Position numbers and translations under genes: made by a program
In this document: one piece after another, positions 1 through 8,364 of the stretch
Layout of the letters: every line of letters begins with the position of its first letter
How positions within the stretch are numbered: position 1 is the first letter of the stretch
Notes under the pieces: model-generated
Told to the model about the DNA's origin: nothing
Seen by the model: only the letters and a program-made list of their open reading frames with translations
Databases searched by the model: none
From: Geobacteraceae bacterium
GTDB lineage: Bacteria > Desulfobacterota > Desulfuromonadia > Geobacterales > Geobacteraceae
Length of the DNA: 61,734 bases
Assembly: GCA_029975275.1 (NCBI GenBank)
Contig: JARKPN010000097.1
Coordinates: 1 to 61,734 of the forward strand
Direction of reading: 5' to 3'

Positions 1-214
1 GGCTTCGGGGAAGTTCCGTCCCGTCCCCTAGTGTCCTGTGCGGCTAATTCCTTCCTTACAATTCCGGGCCTTTTGGCCCCTGGTCGCGTTCCGGCTCCTC
101 GGCTTAGACCCTGCTAGGCCTGTGTCGCCGCACCTTGCCAGAAACCAAAATTCCTCGGAATTCTTGCGGTGAACTAACCGCACAGGACACTAGCGATACT
201 TTCCGGATGGAAAC
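1..214 (+). repeat. Partial copy of the 210-bp fold-back repeat, split by a MITE
   Basis: Bases 1-30 plus 191-214 match the last about 50 bp of the complete copies at 24312-24521 and 34036-34245, ending in the shared terminus TTTCCGGATGGAAAC. The left part of the repeat lies outside the window. A 160-bp inverted-repeat element is inserted at a CTAG. No coding capacity is supported. Confidence 0.8.
31..190. mobile_element. MITE-like element, IS630/Tc1 type by its target site
   Basis: This 160-bp non-coding segment has perfect 13-bp terminal inverted repeats (GTGTCCTGTGCGG at 31-43 and its complement at 178-190) that continue imperfectly to about 20 bp. TA stands on both sides within a restored CTAG, the target and duplication typical of IS630/Tc1-mariner transposases. 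It has no transposase, so it would be mobilised in trans. It interrupts a copy of the 210-bp repeat, whose halves rejoin when the element and one TA are removed. The repeats and duplication are seen directly; the family assignment is inference. Confidence 0.7.
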
Positions 215-249
215 TATTTCCGGGCAAGCTCTAAGCACCTGGAGTTGTG

Positions 250-295
250 AGCCCATCGGGTGTTGCATGCGCGCAACATTCAGTGTGGCTTTTTT
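250..295 (+). terminator. Possible terminator upstream of lpxC
   Basis: AGCC at 250-253 can pair with GGCT at 287-290, enclosing the perfect small hairpin GTTGC/GCAAC, and six T follow. It may end a transcript entering from outside the window. The rest of 215-451 holds no gene; a further perfect 7-bp hairpin (GGCCGGG at 305-311, CCCGGCC at 320-326) lies in the probable lpxC leader. Confidence 0.4.
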
Positions 296-451
296 GCAAC
301 AACAGGCCGGGGATACGATCCCGGCCGCGATGTGTATGGCGTGTAATATCCGGTTATTACTAAATATCTTGTCCTGAGGACATCGTTTTTGTCTTGGCCT
401 GATTGTTGCTAAAAATCCCATGAACCGACAAAACTTCCAAAGGAGCCATCC

Positions 452-1378
452 ATGTCCATGGCCTTACAGAAAACGATAAAAAACAAAGTGATGTTCTCGG
501 GGATTGGCCTTCATTCCGGCAAAGAGGTCACCATGACCCTGCGCCCGGCCGACGCGGGGACCGGCATCAGTTTCCACCGGATCGACCTGAGCCCGTCGGT
601 CTCCATCGAGGCCGTGGCCGGTAACGTGGTCAATACCCGGCTCTCCACCACCATAGGCAAGGGGGGCGCGGTGGTTTCCACCATCGAGCACCTGATGGCG
701 GCCCTGAACGGCTGCGGGATCGACAACGTCCACGTGGACATCGACGGTCCCGAAGTGCCCATCATGGACGGCAGCGCCGCCCCGTTCGTGCGAGGTCTCA
801 AGGAGATCGGCGTGCGCACCCTGTCGCGCCCCAGGAAGTTCCTTGTGATAAAGAAGCCGATTACCGTTGTGGACGGCGACAAGAAGATCTCCATCATCCC
901 CTCGCGCTACTTCCGCGTCTCTTTCGACATGCGCTTCAATCATCCGGTGGTGAACAACCAGTTCCGGAGCATGAAATTCAGCGACGAGGTATTCGAGCGC
1001 GACTATGCGCCTGCCAGGACCTTCGGGTTCCTGATGGAGGTGGAGACCCTCAAGGCCAACGGGCTGGCGCGGGGCGGTTCCCTGGACAACGCCGTGGTCA
1101 TCGGCGACGACGGCATCCTGAACGAAGGCGGACTCCGCTACGATGACGAATTCGTGCGTCACAAGATAATGGACTCGGTCGGGGACCTCTACCTGGCCGG
1201 CTATTCGCTGGTCGGTCACGTAAAGGCGTACAAGTCCGGCCACGACCTGAACCACAAGCTGGTCACGGAAATCCTTGCCCGGCCGGACTGCTGGAAACTG
1301 GTCGAAACGGCCGGCGCCGATGAAACGCCTTTGACATTCCCCCTCTCCGCGCCGGAACTGGCCTGGTCCGAAGCCTAA
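452..1378 (+). CDS. lpxC: UDP-3-O-acyl-N-acetylglucosamine deacetylase
   Basis: LpxC catalyses the committed zinc-dependent deacetylation step of lipid A synthesis in the cytoplasm. The 308-residue protein has the usual length and keeps the known metal and catalytic residues: H80 in the STIEHLMAALNG motif, H237 and D241 in HKIMDSVGDLYLAG, and H264 in KSGHDLNH, matching H79, H238, D242 and H265 of E. coli. The start is supported by AAAGGAG eight bases upstream; a second ATG two codons later is possible. It is transcribed alone: a strong terminator follows at 1409. Its presence shows a Gram-negative envelope. Confidence 0.97.
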   Translation: MSMALQKTIKNKVMFSGIGLHSGKEVTMTLRPADAGTGISFHRIDLSPSVSIEAVAGNVVNTRLSTTIGKGGAVVSTIEHLMAALNGCGIDNVHVDIDGPEVPIMDGSAAPFVRGLKEIGVRTLSRPRKFLVIKKPITVVDGDKKISIIPSRYFRVSFDMRFNHPVVNNQFRSMKFSDEVFERDYAPARTFGFLMEVETLKANGLARGGSLDNAVVIGDDGILNEGGLRYDDEFVRHKIMDSVGDLYLAGYSLVGHVKAYKSGHDLNHKLVTEILARPDCWKLVETAGADETPLTFPLSAPELAWSEA

Positions 1379-1408
1379 AGCCTAAAGCCAGCAGCAGTGT
1401 CCTCCATG

Positions 1409-1437
1409 AAAAGCAGCCTTCCTGGCTGCTTTTTTTT
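1409..1437 (+). terminator. Rho-independent terminator of lpxC
   Basis: AAGCAGCC, a short TTCCT loop and GGCTGCTT form a GC-rich hairpin directly followed by an uninterrupted T run. Confidence 0.9.
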
Positions 1438-1547
1438 ATACCCGTGATTCCGCCGCGTACCGGCTCAACATACCGGCTCAACAATCTTGAAATGCCGGGC
1501 ATGTTCAGTTACAGTGGATGAAAAACTGAGATCATTCGGTGGGGTAG

Positions 1548-3788
1548 ATGAAGCATCCGAGGAAAAACAGGTTCAGCCCGGCAGAGGCGAGGAAAAACAA
1601 ACGTGAGGCGATGATCATCTTCTTTTCGCTCCTGCTCATCGCCCTGCTCACCCTGGCGGAGCTCCACCTTTCCGACATCAGCACCCATGCCCCCGGACTT
1701 GGCAACATCGTCATCTTCGGCATCATCAACATAATCCTGCTGCTCATCGTGTTGCTGGTGTACCTGGTATGCCGCAACGTGGCCCGTATCATCCTGGAGC
1801 GGAAGCGGAACCCCTTCGGCACGAAGCTGCGCGGCAAGCTGGTCGTTGCCTTTGTCATACTTTCCTTCATTCCCACCTTTTTGCTGTTTTTCGTTTCGGC
1901 CAGCATCATCAACATAAGCATCAAGAACTGGTTCGACCAGCAGGTGGAGCTGTTCATCAACGGCTCCCTTGAAGTGGCCAGGACCTATTACCAGGATTCC
2001 ACCGCCGATGCCCTCCACTTCGGACGCCGCTTGAGCGCCTCGTTGAGAGAGGAAGGCGTTCTGGACGTGGCAAAACCCTCGGGCCTGGGAGCGTTCGTTG
2101 CGGCGAAGCGGCAGGAGTACAACCTGGGGGTGGTGGAGGTTTCTTCGGCCCGCGGGGAGCTGCTGGCCCGCTCGGTCCGCCGGGACATCCCGCCGGACCT
2201 CTCTTACGGACCTTTACGGGATGATTTGGCGCTGGCCCTGAGCGGAGAGGAGTTTACCCGGGTCCTCACCACCAAAAACGGCGACCTGATCCGGGCGTTG
2301 GTGCCGGTATTCTCCGACGGCACACCCAGCGCCACGGTCGGCGTGGTGACGGTAGGCTACTACGTGTCGAAGCCGCTTGCCGGCAGGCTCATGTTCCTCT
2401 CCAGCGCCTACGACATGTACCGGAAGCTGAAACTCTTCAAGTCCCCCATCAGGGGGGGGTACATCCTGACGCTCTTCCTGATCACCATGGTTATCATGTT
2501 CCTGGCGGTCTGGTTCGGGGTCTACCTGGCCAACAGCCTGTCCACGCCCATCATGGAGCTGGCGAACGCGACCCGGCAGGTGGCCGAGGGGAACCTGGAC
2601 GTGCGCCTGGAAGGGGGGGGGGAGGACGAGATCGGGATGCTGGTCGCCTCCTTCAACAAGATGACCGAGGACCTGAAGAACAACCAGCTCGCGCTCAGGG
2701 AGGCCAACGACGGCCTCACCAGCAGCAACCAGGAACTGGAGCAGCGGCGCAGGTACATGGAGATCGTCCTCAGCAACGTCACCGCTGGGGTGATCTCGGT
2801 GGACGGCAACGGGATTATCACCACCATCAACGCGCCGGCCGAGAAGCTGCTGAACATATCCAGCGGCCGGGTGCTGGGAAAGCACTTTCGCGAGGTGCTC
2901 CGGCCCGAGCAGCTCGACATCATCAAGGGGCTTCTGCGGGATCTGTTCAATTCAAAGAAGGACAGCATCAGCAAACAGGTGGACGTCAGTCTCCGGAGCG
3001 GAAAGCTCACCCTGTTCATCAACATGTCGATAATGCGGGATGAAAACGGTGAATTCATCGGGACCGTGGTGGTGTTCGACGATCTCACCCAGCTCCTCAA
3101 GGCCCAGCGCATGGCTGCCTGGCGGGAGGTGGCCAGGAGGATCGCCCACGAGATCAAGAACCCTCTGACCCCCATCCGCCTCTCGGCCCAGCGTCTCCGT
3201 AGAAAGTACCTCTCCCGGTTTGGTGAGGACGAAAAGGTCTTCGACGAATGCACGGACATGATCATCAAGTCGGTGGACGAGTTGAAGATCCTGGTGGACG
3301 AGTTCTCCAACTTCGCCAGGATGCCGGCTGCCCAGCCGACCCCCAACGACCTGAACGAGGTCATCAGGGAGGCGGTCACCCTCTACCAGGAGTCCCACCG
3401 CAACGTGGCGTTCAGCTTCAGGGCCGACGAGTCGGTCCCCATGATCCGGCTGGACAGGGACCAGATAAAGCGGGTGCTCATCAACCTGCTGGACAACGCG
3501 GTGGCTGCCCTTGACGGCGAGGGGCGCATCGATGTGGAGACCAGCTACAATCCCGAGCTGCGCATGGCAACCTTTACGGTCGCCGACACCGGCCACGGCA
3601 TCTCCCCCGAGGACAAGCCCCGGCTGTTCGAACCGTACTTCTCCACCAAAAAGGCGGGCACCGGCCTGGGTCTGGCCATCGTCAACACCATCATCGCCGA
3701 CCATCACGGCTTCATCAGGGTGAAGGACAACGAGCCCCGGGGAACCAGGTTCATCATCGAGCTGCCGGCGAGTGGGGCGTATGTGTGA
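1548..3788 (+). CDS. NtrY-type membrane sensor histidine kinase
   Basis: This 746-residue protein resembles NtrY, the sensor of nitrogen-related two-component systems. Order of parts: two N-terminal hydrophobic segments (about 22-42 and 53-75), another at about 95-118 after a basic stretch, an extracytoplasmic sensor region to about 300, a transmembrane helix near 310-330, HAMP (about 335-385), PAS (about 405-500), HisKA with phospho-acceptor His in [20 protein letters not shown], and a C-terminal ATPase domain with N and G boxes ([25 protein letters not shown]). The sigma-54 regulator at 3908 is its obvious partner. The signal sensed cannot be read from sequence; NtrY is the closest recognised architecture. 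Confidence 0.93.
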   Translation: MKHPRKNRFSPAEARKNKREAMIIFFSLLLIALLTLAELHLSDISTHAPGLGNIVIFGIINIILLLIVLLVYLVCRNVARIILERKRNPFGTKLRGKLVVAFVILSFIPTFLLFFVSASIINISIKNWFDQQVELFINGSLEVARTYYQDSTADALHFGRRLSASLREEGVLDVAKPSGLGAFVAAKRQEYNLGVVEVSSARGELLARSVRRDIPPDLSYGPLRDDLALALSGEEFTRVLTTKNGDLIRALVPVFSDGTPSATVGVVTVGYYVSKPLAGRLMFLSSAYDMYRKLKLFKSPIRGGYILTLFLITMVIMFLAVWFGVYLANSLSTPIMELANATRQVAEGNLDVRLEGGGEDEIGMLVASFNKMTEDLKNNQLALREANDGLTSSNQELEQRRRYMEIVLSNVTAGVISVDGNGIITTINAPAEKLLNISSGRVLGKHFREVLRPEQLDIIKGLLRDLFNSKKDSISKQVDVSLRSGKLTLFINMSIMRDENGEFIGTVVVFDDLTQLLKAQRMAAWREVARRIAHEIKNPLTPIRLSAQRLRRKYLSRFGEDEKVFDECTDMIIKSVDELKILVDEFSNFARMPAAQPTPNDLNEVIREAVTLYQESHRNVAFSFRADESVPMIRLDRDQIKRVLINLLDNAVAALDGEGRIDVETSYNPELRMATFTVADTGHGISPEDKPRLFEPYFSTKKAGTGLGLAIVNTIIADHHGFIRVKDNEPRGTRFIIELPASGAYV

Positions 3789-3905
3789 AGGGTACAAGGA
3801 GAAGGATGAAAGGCAAGGGGCGCAGGGCGAAGGGTGGATTGTAGGGGCGCATGGCGTGCGCCCAGGAATCGCAGATGGCGGAATGAATCACAAGGCGGAC
3901 CGAGA
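3786..3905 (+). repeat. Purine-rich intergenic repeat (gaaggg family) with hairpin
   Basis: The kinase-regulator gap carries stretches such as AAGGCAAGGGGCGCAGGGCGAAGGG, related to the gaps at 27123-27200 and 28040-28130. It also has a hairpin, GGGGCGCATGGCGTGCGCCC, near 3843-3863. It is non-coding and its role is unknown. Confidence 0.4.
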
Positions 3906-3907
3906 CA

Positions 3908-5284
3908 ATGGATGAGAAGATACTGGTAGTGGATGACGAGGACAGCATCCGGACCTCGTTGGCGGGCATCCTGGAGGACGAGGGGTTCCGGGTGGTGTTC
4001 GCCAATGACGGCATCACCGCCCTGGACGTGGTCCGGAAGGAGCTCCCCGACCTGGTGCTGCTGGACATCTGGATGCCCCGCATGGACGGGATAGAGACCC
4101 TGCGGAAGCTGAAGGAACTGCACCCCCCGCTCCTGGTCATCATGATGTCGGGCCACGGCACCATCGAGACCGCGGTGCGGTCCACCAAGATGGGGGCCTA
4201 CGATTTCATCGAGAAGCCGATCTCGCTTGACAAGCTGCTGGTGACCATTCGCAACGCCCTGGGGATGCAGCGGCTGAAGGACGAGAACGACACCCTGCGG
4301 GACATCGCCTTCAGCGAGCGGCAGATGACCGGGAACTCCCCGGCCATGACCAAGCTGAAGGAGCAGATCCTGCTGGTGGCGCCGTCCAACGCCTCGGTGC
4401 TCATCGCCGGGGAAAACGGCACCGGCAAGGAGATGGTGGCCCGCTCCATCCACTTTCACAGCCAGCGCAAGGACGGCCCGTTCGTGGAGGTGAACTGCGC
4501 CGCCATACCGGAAGAGCTCATCGAGAGCGAGTTGTTCGGCCACGAGAAGGGGGCGTTTACAGGTGCCGTGTCCCAGCGGAAGGGGAGGTTCGACCTGGCC
4601 GACGGCGGCACCCTGTTCCTGGACGAGATAGGCGACATGTCCCTGAAGACCCAGGCCAAGGTCCTGCGGATCCTGCAGGAGAGGAAGTTCGAGCGGGTGG
4701 GTGGCACCCGGACCATCGAGGTGGACGTCCGGATCATCGCCGCCACCAACAAGGTCCTGGAGGAGGAGATCAGGGCCGGCAAGTTCCGCGAGGACCTCTA
4801 CTACCGGCTCAACGTGGTCCCCTTCACCGTGCCTCCCCTGCGCGAGCGGCGGGAGGACATCCCGATGCTGATGGAGCACTTCCTGGAACTGTTCTGCCGG
4901 CGGGAGGGGCTGGAGCGCAAGACCGTCACCCCCGAGGCACTGGAGCTGCTGAAAAACGGCTCCTGGCCGGGAAACGTGCGCGAGCTGAAGAACGTGGTGG
5001 AGCGCCTGGTGATCATGACCCCCGGCAGGACCATCACCGAGACCCACCTGCCCGAGTCGGTCACCTACGGGGAGGCCGCGCGCGAGGCCGGGGCCGGCAG
5101 GCTGGACGCCGTGCTTGAGTTGGCCTCCCTGCGCGAGGCCAGGGAGGAATTCGAGAAGGAGTTCATCCTCCAGAAGCTGGAGGAGCACAACTGGAACATC
5201 AGCAAGACCGCCGAGGCCATCGAACTGGAACGGAGCAACCTCCACCGGAAGATGAAGCTCTACGGGATCGACGGCAAGAGGTGA
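3908..5284 (+). CDS. NtrX-type sigma-54-dependent response regulator
   Basis: A 458-residue transcriptional activator of the NtrC/NtrX family. The receiver domain (1-120) has the phospho-acceptor Asp in LVLLDIWMPRMDG and the conserved Lys in FIEKPIS. The AAA+ domain (about 140-370) has Walker A GENGTGKE, the sigma-54 contact motif GAFTGA, Walker B LFLDEIGD and the sensor region. A Fis-type helix-turn-helix is at the C-terminus (about 420-458, WNISKTAEAIELERSNLHRK). It would remodel RNA polymerase-sigma54 on promoters when phosphorylated, most likely by the kinase at 1548. The 119-bp gap still allows one transcript. Targets are not visible here. Confidence 0.95.
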   Translation: MDEKILVVDDEDSIRTSLAGILEDEGFRVVFANDGITALDVVRKELPDLVLLDIWMPRMDGIETLRKLKELHPPLLVIMMSGHGTIETAVRSTKMGAYDFIEKPISLDKLLVTIRNALGMQRLKDENDTLRDIAFSERQMTGNSPAMTKLKEQILLVAPSNASVLIAGENGTGKEMVARSIHFHSQRKDGPFVEVNCAAIPEELIESELFGHEKGAFTGAVSQRKGRFDLADGGTLFLDEIGDMSLKTQAKVLRILQERKFERVGGTRTIEVDVRIIAATNKVLEEEIRAGKFREDLYYRLNVVPFTVPPLRERREDIPMLMEHFLELFCRREGLERKTVTPEALELLKNGSWPGNVRELKNVVERLVIMTPGRTITETHLPESVTYGEAAREAGAGRLDAVLELASLREAREEFEKEFILQKLEEHNWNISKTAEAIELERSNLHRKMKLYGIDGKR

Positions 5285-5305
5285 CCCGGCTCTTTTGCAG
5301 GGAGT

Positions 5306-5495
5306 GTTCATCCGGATAGTGTCGGTTGGGGCCGGGCCGGAGCTTTCACGAAGCCCCTCGTAATCGGACGCCGGACTTCACCGGTACAATGGCCGCCATG
5401 CCGGAATAGGCTGCTGTCCCTCGAACATGCATGGGTTCCGCACGAGAGGCTTCTGAAAGTCCCTGCCTTGGGCACCATTCCCGCCATGATGGAAA
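5306..5495 (-). repeat. Degenerate inverted copy of the 210-bp fold-back repeat
   Basis: Read on the plus strand it begins GTTCATCCGGATAGTGTCGG, continues with the GGAGCTTTCACGAAGCCCCTCGTAATCGG core and ends near CGCACGAGAGGCTTCTGAAAG and CCATGATGGAAAT, which is the reverse complement order of the copies at 24312 and 34036. It is the most diverged copy. It fills the convergent gap between the sigma-54 regulator and the PLP gene and contains no supported ORF. Confidence 0.65.
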
Positions 5496-5553
5496 TTATT
5501 CACCGGTCAGGCGTTTCCCTCCGGAGACGCGGCCCGCTGAATGCGTCGTGGAC

Positions 5554-6693
5554 TCAGGGCGAGTTTATCACCCGGTCCAGGTCCTCGATCAGATCTTCCG
5601 TTTCCTCCAGCCCTACCGAGAGCCGGATCAGGGTGTCGCTGATGCCGCGCGCCTCCCGCGCCTCCCTGGGCATGGCCGCGTGTGACATCCTGGCCGGGTA
5701 GGACAGGATGCTTTCCACCCCGCCGAGGCTGACCGCAAAGGCGGCCAGCGATATCTCCTCCAGCACCCTTCTGGTCAATTCGACCGACGACAGCTTGAAA
5801 GAAAGCACCGCTCCGGCGCCGGACGCCTGGCCGTGGTGCACCTCAAAGCCCGGATGCCCGGGCAGCCCGGGATAGAACACCTCCGCAACCCGTTCCTGCC
5901 CCGCCAGCCACCGGGCAACCGCCCCGGCGCTCCGCTGGCTCTCCTCCATCCGCACCTTCAGTGTCTTGATGCCCCTGAGCACCAGCCAGGAATCCTGGGG
6001 GCCGAGTATGGCTCCGAAGGCATTCTGCAGGAAGCGTATCCGCGAGCCCAGCTCCCGCTCCTTCACCACCGCGAAACCGCAGATCACGTCGCTGTGGCCG
6101 TTCAGGAACTTGGTGCCGCTGTGAAGCACGATGTCGCACCCCAGTTCCAGGGGACGCTGCAGGTAGGGAGTCATGAAGGTGTTGTCCACAATGGTGACGA
6201 TGCCGCGCTCCTTTGCCATCCCCGCGGCCCCGGCGAGGTCGGTGATCTTCAGCAGCGGGTTGGAGGGGGTCTCCAGGTAGATCGCCCGGGTGTTGGGCCG
6301 GATGGCCTGCCGGATATTGTCGAGGTCCGTGGCGTCCACGAAGGTCGCTTCGATGCCGAGCCTGGCGAACAGCGAGGTCAGCACCCGGTAGGTGCCGCCG
6401 TAGACGTCCTCGGCCACCACCAGGTGGTCGCCGGGCGAAAAGAGGAGCAATGTGGTGGAAATGGCTGCCATGCCAGAGGCAAAGGCGAAGCCCCGGGTAC
6501 CGTTCTCCAGCAGGGCCACGGTCTTCTCCAGGGCCTCACGGGTCGGGTTGTCGGAGCGGGCGTAGTCGTATCTGCCGAACCGGTCGAAAGACTCCTGGTC
6601 GTAGGTGGACACCTGGTAGATGGGGACCCCGACCGCCCGGGTGGAGGGGTCGACCTCGTGGCCGTTATGGATGATCCTGGTGCCGAATTTCAT
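5554..6693 (-). CDS. Trans-sulfuration PLP enzyme (cystathionine synthase/lyase type), downstream copy
   Basis: A 379-residue fold-type I PLP enzyme of the Cys/Met metabolism family, which interconverts cysteine, homocysteine and methionine precursors. The internal-aldimine lysine is in LHSGTKFLNGHSDV, and the substrate loop VDNTFMTPYLQRPLELG is conserved. Whether it is a gamma-synthase, beta-lyase or gamma-lyase cannot be settled from sequence. It is about half identical to the gene at 6693, and its ATG overlaps that gene's TAA by one base, so the pair is translationally coupled. The pair lies behind a SAM-I riboswitch, which places it in methionine metabolism. Confidence 0.93.
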   Translation of the reverse strand: MKFGTRIIHNGHEVDPSTRAVGVPIYQVSTYDQESFDRFGRYDYARSDNPTREALEKTVALLENGTRGFAFASGMAAISTTLLLFSPGDHLVVAEDVYGGTYRVLTSLFARLGIEATFVDATDLDNIRQAIRPNTRAIYLETPSNPLLKITDLAGAAGMAKERGIVTIVDNTFMTPYLQRPLELGCDIVLHSGTKFLNGHSDVICGFAVVKERELGSRIRFLQNAFGAILGPQDSWLVLRGIKTLKVRMEESQRSAGAVARWLAGQERVAEVFYPGLPGHPGFEVHHGQASGAGAVLSFKLSSVELTRRVLEEISLAAFAVSLGGVESILSYPARMSHAAMPREAREARGISDTLIRLSVGLEETEDLIEDLDRVINSP

Positions 6694-7835
6694 TATTCCT
6701 CTCCTTTGAACGCCTGCGCCAGGTCGGCTATCAGGTCGTCCGCATCCTCGATCCCGACGGACAACCGCAACAGCACGTTGTTGATCCCGAGCCTGGCCCG
6801 GATCTCGGGGAGGATATCCGCATGGGTCTGGACTTCAGGGAAGGTGATCAGGGTCTCGACCCCGCCGAGGCTCTCGGCGAACGAGATCAGTCGCGTCTTC
6901 AGCAGCAGCCGCTCCACCAGGGAGTGGTCCGCCACCTCGAAGGCCACCATGGCGCCGAATCCGCCCGCCTGTCCGCACAGCGTGTCCCGGCCGGGATGAC
7001 CCTTCAGCCCCGGGTAATAGACCCTCTTCACCCTGGGATGCCCCGAAAGCCACCCGGCTATCTTCCGGGCATTCTGCTGCTGCCGGTCCAGGCGCACCCC
7101 CAGGGTCTTCATCCCCCTGATAACCAGCCAGGAATCCTGTGGACCGAGCACCGCGCCGACCGAATTCTGCAGGAAATAGACCTTCTCCGCCAGCTCAGGG
7201 TCCTTGACCACCACCAGCCCGGCTACCGTGTCGTTGTGGCCGGCCAGGTACTTGGTGGCGCTGTAGATGGTGATGTCAGCACCCAGGTCCAGCGGCCGTT
7301 GCAGGTACGGCGTCAGGAAGGTGTTGTCCACGATACAGAGGATCCCCCTCTCTTTGCAGAGAGCGGCCAGCCCCCGTACGTCCGCCACCTTCAGCAGGGG
7401 GTTGGTGAGGGACTCGACGAAAATTCCCCTGGTTTCGGGCCGGACGGCCCTTTCAACGGCAGATATATCACTGGTGTCCACGTAGGTAAAGTCCAGGTCG
7501 TACTGCCGGAATACCTTTTCGAACAGCCGGTAGGTCCCGCCGTAGAGGTCCTCGGTCACAATCAGGTGCTCACCCTTGCCGAACAGCAGCAGCAGGTTGG
7601 CGATGGCGGCCATGCCCGACGAGTAGGCGAATCCGCGGGCGCCCCCGTCCAGCCTGGCGATCCCCTCTTCAAGGGCCTGGCGGGTCGGGTTGCCGGTGCG
7701 GGTGTAGTCGTAGCCGGTGCTCTGTCCCAGCCCCGGGTGCCTGAAGGTCGCGGTCTGGTAAACCGGCACGGTGACCGCGCCGGTGCGGGTGTCCCACTGG
7801 AGACCGATCTGTACTGCCTGTGTGGTAATCTTCAC
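6693..7835 (-). CDS. Trans-sulfuration PLP enzyme, riboswitch-proximal copy
   Basis: A 380-residue paralogue of the next gene. The PLP lysine lies in YSATKYLAGHNDTVAG, with the family motifs TGYDYTRTGNPTRQALE near the N-terminus and VDNTFLTPYLQRPLDLG before the lysine. AGGAGG stands five bases before the ATG and confirms the start. It is the first gene of a two-gene operon whose leader holds a SAM-I riboswitch, so expression should fall when S-adenosylmethionine is plentiful. Two divergent copies in tandem suggest split roles, for instance gamma-synthase and beta-lyase giving homocysteine from cysteine; this division is inference. Confidence 0.93.
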   Translation of the reverse strand: MKITTQAVQIGLQWDTRTGAVTVPVYQTATFRHPGLGQSTGYDYTRTGNPTRQALEEGIARLDGGARGFAYSSGMAAIANLLLLFGKGEHLIVTEDLYGGTYRLFEKVFRQYDLDFTYVDTSDISAVERAVRPETRGIFVESLTNPLLKVADVRGLAALCKERGILCIVDNTFLTPYLQRPLDLGADITIYSATKYLAGHNDTVAGLVVVKDPELAEKVYFLQNSVGAVLGPQDSWLVIRGMKTLGVRLDRQQQNARKIAGWLSGHPRVKRVYYPGLKGHPGRDTLCGQAGGFGAMVAFEVADHSLVERLLLKTRLISFAESLGGVETLITFPEVQTHADILPEIRARLGINNVLLRLSVGIEDADDLIADLAQAFKGEE

Positions 7836-7851
7836 AAATAACCTCCTGAAA

Positions 7852-7885
7852 GAAAAATCCCCTTCCGGGGTGTACGGAAGGGGAT
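7852..7885 (-). terminator. Expression-platform terminator of the SAM riboswitch
   Basis: On the minus strand ATCCCCTTCCG, a six-base loop and CGGAAGGGGAT are followed by TTTTTC, just downstream of the aptamer and upstream of the AGGAGG of the first PLP gene. This is the usual terminator-type platform: SAM binding frees it to form. Confidence 0.9.
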
Positions 7886-7894
7886 ACTCTCTCC

Positions 7895-7999
7895 CTTCCT
7901 ATCTCCCGGAACCTTTCGGTTCCGCAGGATTTGGCACCTTCCCGTTTCCGGGGGTTGCCGGGCATCGCAGGGCCAGTCCCTCCGCCGCTCTTGATAAGA
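7895..7999 (-). ncRNA. SAM-I (S-box) riboswitch aptamer
   Basis: The minus strand carries the S-box core: CTTATCAAGAGCGGCGGAGG at the 5' side, CTGGCCCTGCGATGCCCGGC, AACC, AAGGTGCCAAATCCTGC, a GGAACCGAAAGGTTCC hairpin and closing GGGAGATAGGAAG, which pairs with the 5' CTTATC side. It binds S-adenosylmethionine and controls the two downstream trans-sulfuration genes by transcription termination. Confidence 0.96.
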
Positions 8000-8028
8000 A
8001 GTAGTACGTGTCTATTTGGTTGTTGACC

Positions 8029-8056
8029 ATTTTAGGCAATAAAAAAAATATTTCAA
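8029..8056 (-). promoter_or_regulatory. Sigma-70 promoter of the SAM-riboswitch operon
   Basis: On the minus strand a TTGAAA -35 (8051-8056) and a TAAAAT -10 (8029-8034) are 16 bp apart. The predicted transcript would start near 8022, about 20 bases before the aptamer, a sensible geometry. Confidence 0.7.
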
Positions 8057-8199
8057 GCACTTTTTTTGTTAGTAATATACTATAAATTCTCTCGACCAAA
8101 CTCCGTGTTCTCGTTGGATTTTGACCAAAAGACGGTCCGGGGCGCGGTATTCTCCCATACGGGTGGCCTTCTTGTTTAAGGTCGTACAGTGCATTTGTC

Positions 8200-8213
8200 T
8201 TGACGCAAATCAA
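8200..8213 (+). promoter_or_regulatory. Possible FNR/CRP-family binding site upstream of hydE
   Basis: TTGACGCAAATCAA fits the FNR consensus TTGAT-N4-ATCAA with one mismatch. Anaerobic control of a hydrogenase maturase is biologically reasonable. A weak TTTACA (8252) and ATATGT (8275) pair with 17-bp spacing lies downstream. The site could equally belong to the divergent operon. Confidence 0.45.
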
Positions 8214-8287
8214 ATCCTGATTGATTTTTCCTTAAGGAGATACTTTTGGGGTTTACAATTTCTTGATTGCTTTGATATGTTTTTCAT

Positions 8288-8326
8288 GACCGGGTGCGAC
8301 GATCTCAATCGTCCGGAGGAACGGTC
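8288..8326 (+). promoter_or_regulatory. Structured leader upstream of hydE
   Basis: Nested hairpins: GACGAT (8298-8303) pairs with ATCGTC (8308-8313) inside GACCG (8288-8292) with CGGTC (8322-8326); CGTCCG at 8310-8315 can alternatively pair with CGGACG further downstream. The alternatives resemble a switching leader, but I do not recognise a known riboswitch class. Confidence 0.35.
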
Positions 8327-8364
8327 CCGGTAAACGGACGGTCGACGAAGAAAGGGGTCTCTTA

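Noticed and set aside
104-421. Open frames on both strands across the MITE
   Set aside because: They run through the inverted repeats and lack homology or ribosome sites.
3704-5311. A 535-codon open frame antisense to the sigma-54 regulator
   Set aside because: Shadow of the regulator; the sense strand has all AAA+ motifs and no ribosome site serves the antisense frame.
5833-6999. A 388-codon plus-strand frame across both trans-sulfuration genes
   Set aside because: Antisense to conserved PLP enzymes, with typical shadow composition.
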